A stretch of 64,000 nucleotides of DNA, from the NCBI GenBank assembly GCA_022559845.1, contig CM040121.1, positions 567,660,140-567,724,139 of the forward strand. The letters are read 5' to 3'. The translations under genes were made by a program, and so were the position numbers. The notes below the pieces were generated by a model. It made no database searches. It saw nothing but the letters and a program-made list of their open reading frames with translations, and was not told the DNA's origin. Below are positions 56,329 through 64,000 of this stretch, piece after piece. This stretch comes from Amorphophallus konjac. Its lineage: Eukaryota > Streptophyta > Magnoliopsida > Alismatales > Araceae. Numbering within the stretch: the stretch's first letter is position 1; each line of letters starts with the position of its first letter.

Positions 56329-58425
56329 ATGAACTTTTCTGTTGAGCACATGTCAATTAATTACCTTCCTATTCTTAATGGTTATGATATTACTTCATGG
56401 ATAGGTAAAATGTGTGGACTGATCAATTCAATTAATCCTAATCTTTGGAAGTTGATTTATGATGGTCCTCACATATTACCCCTAGATGAGACCAAGTGGT
56501 CTAGTCAAGATAAATTGAAGAACCATGAAAATGTCATTAGCTTAAGTTTATTGAAAAGTGCCATTGATACTCATATGTTTCCATTTGTTTCATCTTGTAG
56601 AACGACAAATGAGCTTATGGATCAGTTGATCAAAGCTCAAGAGATGGAAGGACAAAATTATCCCATGACCGACAATGATGATCAACTCAATGAAGAAAAT
56701 TATGATGAGGTACATTCTGAATCCGAAGAACTCTCTATTGAGGAATGGCAAATGGCATATGCTACGTTGTATGATAAATGCAAGAAACTCAAATCTGAAA
56801 ATAAAACATTGAAAAGGAAGATTAATGAGAATGGGCATGCTAATTCCTCCTGTGAGAACTGTAAAATCTTGGAGTCAAAAATTAAACATCTGCAAGAACA
56901 AAATGAATCTCTTGAATCAAACATTGAATTATTTTTAGAAGAGATTTCTTGTTTGAATGAAGATGTTGAAATGGCTAGAAAACTTAACACATCTTTTCAA
57001 ATTGAAAATGAGTGTGATGAGCTGCGTGATCAAAATACATTCCTCATGTCTAAAATCTCCATGCTTGAGAAAAATGAAGAATATCTTAAGAAAAAACTAG
57101 TTTCTTTGTCTGATGATAATAAAATATTTGAAAAGCTACTTGATTCTGAAATTGATAGCAAAAGCATCATGAATGAAAATGAAGATCTTAAAAAGAAAAA
57201 TGGTGCCATGTTAATTCAGAATTCCTTACTTGAGGGAAGATTGAAATGCTTTGATAAGCTTGAACAAGAAAATTCCTTGTTGAAATCTAAGAATGAACAA
57301 TTGCTTGTTAAGATTTCAAAGTTTGTTGAAACTGAGAAAGTTCTTAAAAACTTAACTGAAAAATTCTATGCCATGAATGATGAAAATAAGGAAATCTTGA
57401 AAGAGAATGAACACTTGGAATCTGTGAATTACCTGTTTAATGAGAAAATCCTTGCATGTGAAAAAGAGACAAATGATTTGAAAATTGACTTGTCTAGATT
57501 TGTCAAAGGGAAGGAGAATTTAGATAAAATGCTAGGTTTCAGGGTGAACTTTCAAAAAGAAGGTCTTGGATACACCCCGGTCAATAAAAAATCTTTTGAA
57601 CACAAAATGACAACCTCTTTTGTTCATACATCCGACATTCTTAGCACCTCCAAAGCTCCTCCTCCTATTTTTCAAAAGAAAACTTCTGAAAATGATTTTA
57701 CGAAAAAGAAAAATGTCATACCAACCATGCCAAATAGATTTCAAAAATCAAAGTCTAATGTTGAATGTTTCTATTGTGGTATGTTTGGACATGTGATGGA
57801 TGATTGTGTTGTCATGAAAGAGGATGACAAACTGACATGTAAAAAGAAAAATGTCTCATGCTTTTATTGTCACAAACTTGGCCATGTCATGAATGATTGC
57901 TTTGTCAAACAAAATGATGATTAACGTGTCATCAATGCTAAGTTGAACTTTCAACGAAAATTCAGAACTAAACATGCTTCCAATGCTCAAGGGTCTTCAT
58001 CCTATAAGAGAAACTTGTTCATAAACACTCATGCAAATAATGGAAAGTCATTCCGTAGACCCACATCTCCTTGTTACTTTCATTGTGGGAAGTACGGACA
58101 TCTTATGAAAGAGTGTTGGTTTTTGAAAACAGAAAACTTCCATGCTTCTAGAATGCATGCTAGGTCTAATTTTGTTAAATCTAGACCTTTTAAAAATAGA
58201 AGATGGAATGGATTTAAAAATTTCTTTACTCCTAAAAGGAAGTCTCTTGGTAAAACTGCTTCTCCTCAATACCTTTATTGTGGAAACCGTGGACATGTTA
58301 TTGAGAATTGCAGGATCATGAAGAATGATGATGTTGTAGCAATGAAAAGGAAGAAAACATTTGGTGGCAATGCTACCAACCATCAGGGACCCAAAAAGGC
58401 TTGGGTGCCCAAATCTGTTGAATGA
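56329..58425 (+). pseudogene. SIRE-2 gag (pol missing)
   Basis: ATG at 56329 gives MNFSVEHMSINYLPILNGYD. One frame reaches TGA at 58423 and is broken only by TAA at 57922. A gag head (DITSWIGKMCGLINSI) is followed by a coiled coil of about 300 residues (many Lys, Glu, Leu, Asn). The NFQKEGLGYTPVNKK motif shared with SIRE-1 comes next. The knuckle-like motifs are CFYCGMFGHVMDDC, CFYCHKLGHVMNDC, CYFHCGKYGHLMKEC (spacing changed by one) and YLYCGNRGHVIENC (first Cys lost). The protein stops at GPKKAWVPKSVE, the same place as SIRE-1. No pol domain follows. Confidence 0.85.
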
Positions 58426-60600
58426 ATTATTTTGGATGCAAGTGTGCCTTGAGGTAAATTAAGAATGAAAGGGGTTCCAGTAAACTGGAATAAGGCACAC
58501 TCATATGGTAAAACCCAAACTTTGCTCCTTCGTTGTCAAACTTGGTGGCCTTGATATTTTGGAATGAGATTTTGGTATGTTCTCATGTTATGCTCTAAAC
58601 TCTTCACAAGCCACATATGTCTTCAATGGATGAATATTTGGTATATCAAATGGTGGTTAGAGAAGGTTGGACTACGTTCAACTGCATACTTCCACTAAGC
58701 GTGATGGTGGTCTTCGGACCTATGTTCTCCGCCTATTACCAAAATTCAGAAATTGAATTATTTGGCTTATAAGGAACCATATGTTTTGAATGAAATCAAT
58801 TTGCCTTTGATTTGCATGTACTTTCAAATTGAATTTTAAAAATCTTCTTGTTTCAAAAGGGTAAAATTTTTGAACTGTGGAATTGCTTGATCAAATGCAA
58901 CAATTGATATTGAATGTTGACCATGGCTTATTTTAAAGTTCATTGACCATGTGTGATTGATTTGCTAAATTGATAAGTTGTTTGACATGTTTAGAAATCT
59001 ACTCTTGTCAATAGATGTTCAAAAACTTATCTTGCTCATTTGTCAAATTTTATGTGAAATCTGTTGGACACTTGGTTATTTGCATATTCACACATGCAGG
59101 ACGTATCATGTTCAAACTGAAGCTTACGTCTCATGAAATATTATCTTTGAATGATCATGGTTGAACATTTGGGTTCTAAGGGATATGACTTTTCATGATG
59201 AAATCTGAAATAAAATGCTCATGATTCAGTGCCAAATTCATTGAAAATCCATCCCATACATTCACCTGCTTCATGCTTTTCTTAAATGCTCAAGTCATTA
59301 CAAAAACTGAAAACTTGCATAAAAAGAATGCATTGACATTTTTGCATATACATACTATGCATATAAAATGACAAAAAGATGCATATTGCATATTCATACA
59401 TATAGAACATGTGCATATATTTCATGATAATCGCATATCTTGACTCATGAATGCTTGCATGAATGTTTCATGAATCCTTGCATACTTATAAGTATTTACA
59501 CTATGAAATCATTTCTTGATCTTTCTAAGATCTCACCTCCTTGATAAATAGCTATGCAGTGATTTTATTCATATGTGATACATGTCATATATTAAGGGGG
59601 AGGATTTGACTCCGACCGTGCATACATTTAGGGGGAGTCATAACCGTGTCTTGTCGATTTCATTTTATACATGCAAAATAAAACTTCACCCCCACACTCT
59701 TGCACATAATGAATTCAATGACTTTCATTGATAAGGATTTAAGAAATTCTTTCTAACACTCTAAAGGGAACTTGAATCTCTACATGGACATTAAAGAGTA
59801 ATCGTGAGGAAAAAGTTACCTACCCTACAAAAAATTCAATAAGTGGTATGTGGATCCGAGTAACCGGGAATCCCCCCTGAAACAAAAGAGGAAACTTGTG
59901 TCGAAAGGAGAAACAAGAATCCATATGTGTGACGAATCTAAGTAGCCGGGAATTCCCATTGAGACAAATGAGGAAACTCGCGCCGAAAGGTAAATTCTTT
60001 TAAAAGAAACAAAATAGGGGTTGTGCGAAGCTACCGAAAGTCAAGAATCTAAAGTAAAAGTGTAGAGAGGAGATTACCTTCTAGTGCTCTTTAGAAAATC
60101 TGAAAATCCATATGTTTTGAAGCTCATTAGTCATTGCCTCACATTTCACATGGGCATTTTTGTGATGTATGTATCTTATGAATTTACCTACATTCATGGT
60201 TTACGTAGTACTCCTAGTTGTGTATGCACAAATCTCTTAGTTATATTCATGCCTTACATTCTTGAATTTTAATCACATGCTCTTTTGTTAACCCGTGCCT
60301 CATATAGGGGGAGTTACTATATGTATGATCTGTGTGCATGACAATTATGTTTGTGTGCTTGTATGTTCATGCATTCCCCTTGAGTCTAATTCTGAGCATA
60401 AACTTTACATTTGAAGGATAGAAGTCATCATGTGCATAGCTTCATATCTTGCATGATTAACATTCACATAGTGCATATTCAGTGCATTTGCAAGATGACG
60501 CTAATCGTGTGCATATTTACATATTTGACATTTTCAGCATGCATATAGTGTAGATTCTAAATTTATGATTAAATCCACTTAAGAAAAATATCAAAGAAAA
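58426..60600 (+). other. SIRE-2 3' internal DNA without pol
   Basis: There is no protease, integrase, RT or RNase H text. GGGGGAG tracts occur near 59593, 59632 and 60305, and GAGTAACCGGGAA or AAGTAGCCGGGAA near 59858 and 59940, as in SIRE-1. GTGCATAT words are frequent from 59340 to 60540. A right LTR is not present before the minus-strand gypsy begins. Confidence 0.6.
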
Positions 60601-60649
60601 GACATGCAATAATCATCAATATGGAGGAAAATATATGCACGAGGTGCAC

Positions 60650-62079
60650 AAGGGGAGTGTGTGATCGCCAGAGACACGAGGCCTCAAAAGATAATAATGA
60701 AAAATCATGGAGGGATCGCGAAGAATACCTTTAAAAGTGCGGGAATGTGAGTGCTTCCTTTCTCTTCAAATCGGCCGACCGATGAAGAGAGTTCTTGCTT
60801 TTATTACCCTTGCAAAAAAGATAAATACCAATAAAAGATTGAATTAGAAATATGGTGAGTGTAGCATCAAATCCTAAATAAAAATATGAGCATGAAAATA
60901 TGGTGAAGAACACACCTTAAGGGTGGTCGCCCTTAAACCCCTATGCAAAAAGGGTGTGGGAAATATGATGAATGCAAAATAAAACAAGGGGAAAGAGTGC
61001 AATAGTTGCACTATGGGGAGATCTCAATATGGTTGAGAAAAATCAATAAAACAATGAAATATGATGCATGCATGAATTAATGAAAATACAAGATGATGAA
61101 AAGGAGATGAGATAAAAAATCTTGTTTGTGGTTTGGTGCTCCTTGGCTTGAATGCTCGATGGGGAGAAAAGCTTCAGTTGGATGAAGACTTGAACCGTGA
61201 AAAAGCCTCTCCTTAGCCAAGAACAGCACCTGCGTAAGGAAAGAAGAAGAAAACAAAAAAAAACAAAAAAGAAGAAGAAGAAGAACGGAGGGAGGAAAGG
61301 AGAAGAAGACAGAAGAGGAAGAGGAAAAGAACGTTCGAATCCGAAGGGGGGAGAAAAGGGGATCGAACAAGGGGAGTCCAAAGAGGGGGGGATAAACATG
61401 GGCAAGAGTCCAATAAGGGGGAAGGATAAGAATGGGCAAGAGCCCCAATCAAGGCAGGAGTCTAACGAGGCAAGGACTCTCTGGGGAAAGGGCTGCGAAG
61501 CCAGAAGATGAAACACGCCCTTGGTCAGGGCGTCAATTCAAGAATTGACGACCTGTCAAGGGGCGTTAATTCAAAACACGCCCTGTACAAGGGCGTCTCT
61601 TCCTGGATTAATTTTAGAAATAAACATTTCTTTTATTTGGAAATTGTAACACACGCCTCCGGGAGAGGCGTTAATTGAAACAAGCCCCAATGTAGGGCGT
61701 GAATTAACATTTTTTAAATATTTATTCTTTTTCAAAAATTAGATAATACCAGGAATTGACGCCCTCACCTCAGGGCGTCCTTTCATCAAGAAACGCCCCA
61801 GGTCAGGTCATGTTTTAAAACACGCCCTTCACCAGGTCACGAATTTATAAAATAGGTAAAATGGGGAGAAATAGATAAAATGGGGAGACACGCCCTGGAT
61901 CAGGCCGCGTTTTAAAAACACGCCCCTCTCCAGGGCGTTAATTTTAAAAAAGAGGGAAAAGGGAGAAAATCCATGAAAAATAGAAAAAATACTCAAATAA
62001 GCTAATTTGAGGGTCAAATGGGGCATTACAAGGCAATATGAGAAATACTCAAAGTAATGTCAATTTTGGCGTGTCTACA
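60650..62079 (-). mobile_element. 3' LTR of a minus-strand gypsy element
   Basis: On the minus strand the LTR starts TGTAGACACGCCAAAATTGA at 62079, directly after a purine-rich GGCGGGGCAGC tract that fits a polypurine site. It extends leftwards about 1.4 kb; the exact left end near 60650 is uncertain. The U3 part (61511-61945) is packed with short hairpins (separate entry). A GAAGAAG/CTTCTT-rich tract lies at 61230-61330. Confidence 0.6.
61511..61945. repeat. Nine imperfect ACGCCCT-AGGGCGT hairpin units
   Basis: Units such as ACACGCCCTGTACAAGGGCGT (core GCCCTGTACAAGGGC), GACGCCCTCACCTCAGGGCG and CACGCCCCTCTCCAGGGCGT occur at about 61515, 61575, 61650, 61690, 61755, 61795, 61820, 61890 and 61920. 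Some arms have decayed. AT-rich spacers often contain AATTAA or TTTTAAAA. Confidence 0.8.
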
Positions 62080-64000
62080 GCTGCCCCGCCTTGGCGTCTG
62101 CTTTGCAAGGGAGCGTAGCAAACTGAAAAGTAGATGCCAAGGTGTGATGAGACACGCAATCAACATCACGTGATGAGAATCAAATCAAAAGCTCAAGATG
62201 AAGCAATCTCAGGAAATTCAATGAAATCAACGATGTTTGGATAAAACGGGGAGTGTGCACGCGGTGCACGAAGGAGATAAAATAAATGATCAACTTCCAG
62301 CGCGGTGGAAGTACCCCAGGTCACAAACCTGTAGGTTTCACCATTGGGGAGCGATTACCAGCCAGTGGACGTGCTGCAGCCAAGGTGGATCAAAGGGAAA
62401 TGATTAAAAATAAGATGATAAAAATCCAAATAAGGAGCTCTCGAGAAAAGACCCAAAACAGCGATAAAACGAACTGAAGATTCAATCCGGTCATGGAATA
62501 TCTCATATCGAGAAAGATTAAGATCAATTCAACTCTCAACATCAGCTTATCAGAATGATCTTCCAATGTTAATTCAAAGTCCTACATGAATGCATGCTGG
62601 GCTAAAGGGAAAGTAACAAATGAAAATATAATATAATCAAGGATAATATTGTTAAACTGCCCAGACTGGGTCAAGAAACCAATTCTGCGAGCTGATACTA
62701 AGCCGAAGCCCGTTTATCCACGCACCAACTCGTAAAAAAGGGAACCATCGTCCCCAGTCTTGGACGGCTCAACGGCCTATCCGTGTGGCTAAGACTTCTC
62801 TGGAATCATCATTATTTTTGATGAAGGGGAACTCAAATCCCAGATTTACCAAAGCCACAAGGTCCTTGATATAATCTAGTAACATATGTAACATATAGTA
62901 GAATGCATACAGGGAGATGGTGATATCAATAAGCATGGGAACTGAGAAATGAGCTGCAAGCACCGTGGGACTTTGAGTGATGATGCCCTGCCGGCGGGAC
63001 CAAGAGCCTCTTCCTGCGCTCAAAAATTCATTAGCCAAGATATAAAAGATAACAAACAATGAAGAAGGCATTTAAGCATAGCATGCATAGCATGAATCAA
63101 AGCAACCAATCATAGCATATATCATGAACAGCATAAGTCAAATCATGGCATAGTAAAGCATAATTATTTGTTGTTTGTCATGAGGATGACAATCTGGCTA
63201 ATCAAGTTTTGGAGTTAAATAATCAGGATCTGATAATGCCCATCGGCGGAGTAATCAGATGAAACGAGCAGGAGTTGATTGAAAGATTTGGAGATGAATA
63301 ATCATGAAATATGATAATCAGAATGATATAGGGAAATGATGCTCCTGGGTGGCATGTCATGAGAATATTGAGAAGAATCAATAGATTGATAGCAATAAGT
63401 AGAGAGAGGACCCATCCCGTGCTTTTGGTCTCTGCAAAGCTGTTCCTGTAAAACACCATCAGAAAATACAATGTAATTTTTGGATTTTGAAAATATGCAA
63501 ATTTTTATGAGTTTTGGAATATGCAAATTTTTATGAGTTTTGAAAATATTTGAATTTTTATGGAGATTTTTGGAAAATATTTTGAATTTTTGTTGGGATT
63601 TTGATCGGGAAATATTTATTTTTTTTTTTGGATTTTGGCTTAGACATTGTTAATGCAGCATCAAAGGGTTGTTTTGAACCACTGGCTAGGGGTCCTTGTT
63701 CCTTCCCCTTTTCGCTAAAACTGCACAAAGCTGGACGTGTATTGAAAGTGGCATCCTATAACCGACCGTCTTTGATCAACGGTGCCCCTACCAAGGCCAT
63801 ACCCGAGAAACATTCGGTCTTAGAGGGAAAAGAGAAGAATAATTGAGACAAGCTTTATACAGGATGGGAGATATCAAGACTTGAATTCCTTCCAAGGCGT
63901 TCCCTTCAAAGAGATAGTCTGTTGTGCCGGGGTTTTATGCCTTTGATTTTTAGACCCTTGACATGCATACGACCAGGATTTTCCCTGCGGGGACTTTGCC
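62080..64000 (-). other. Internal 3' region of the minus-strand gypsy element
   Basis: It lies on the internal side of the LTR start, so it should be the untranslated 3' region. No domain is recognised on either strand. A minus-strand frame at 63071-62769 of 100 codons has a hydrophobic middle but no family match. A T-rich repeat of TTTTTATGAGTTTTGGAATATG type lies at 63480-63600. Confidence 0.45.

Noticed and set aside
61043..61516. 157-codon minus-strand frame rich in Phe, Leu and Ser
   Set aside because: Low-complexity reading of a purine/pyrimidine-rich LTR segment, with no sign of a genuine membrane protein.

Overview
The window is nuclear DNA of a flowering plant, most likely a monocot. 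It carries a plastid PPR-SMR gene and a spliced PP2C gene whose 5' ends are very GC-rich, surrounded by layered plant retrotransposons (Tat-type Ty3/gypsy, chromovirus, SIRE-type Ty1/copia) and hAT-type DNA elements. The species cannot be named from the sequence. There are only two ordinary host genes, both between 38.8 and 45.6 kb. No rRNA, tRNA or CRISPR locus was seen.

Layout. 0-11.7 kb: 3' part of a Tat-lineage gypsy element (Tat-1): end of pol, a 3.8-kb block of tandem repeats, an antisense multi-exon gene with a plant-mobile-domain-like protein, then a polypurine tract and the start of the 3' LTR. 11.7-15.2 kb: mosaic with a gag scrap and a 1.1-kb element with 76-bp terminal inverted repeats. 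15.2-21.3 kb: a SIRE-like copia element (SIRE-1) with LTR, primer site and gag but no pol. 21.3-27.3 kb: pieces of chromovirus, another Tat-like integrase, tandem repeats, a CACTA end and an LTR fragment. 27.3-38.4 kb: a nearly complete Tat element (Tat-2) with two 0.76-kb LTRs, gag, pol and an antisense spliced gene of the 'gypsy-type transposase' kind.

38.9-45.6 kb: two convergent host genes. One is an intronless PPR-SMR protein resembling SOT1/PPR53 of chloroplast rRNA processing (+). The other is a four-exon PP2C phosphatase of the POLTERGEIST-like group (-). Tat-2 ends only 450 bp before the PPR start codon. 46.9-52.2 kb: a cluster of hAT-type elements, two with exact 8-bp target duplications. 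One of these carries a captured senescence-regulator (S40) gene fragment and sits inside an old gypsy LTR. 53.7-60.6 kb: a second gag-only SIRE-like element (SIRE-2). 60.6-64 kb: 3' LTR and internal DNA of a minus-strand gypsy element.

Themes. Two Tat elements in one window carry different antisense gene families. Two SIRE elements lost pol at the same point in the protein. Most premature stops can be read as C-to-T changes in methylatable contexts. A transposon carries a host gene fragment whose frame is still open.
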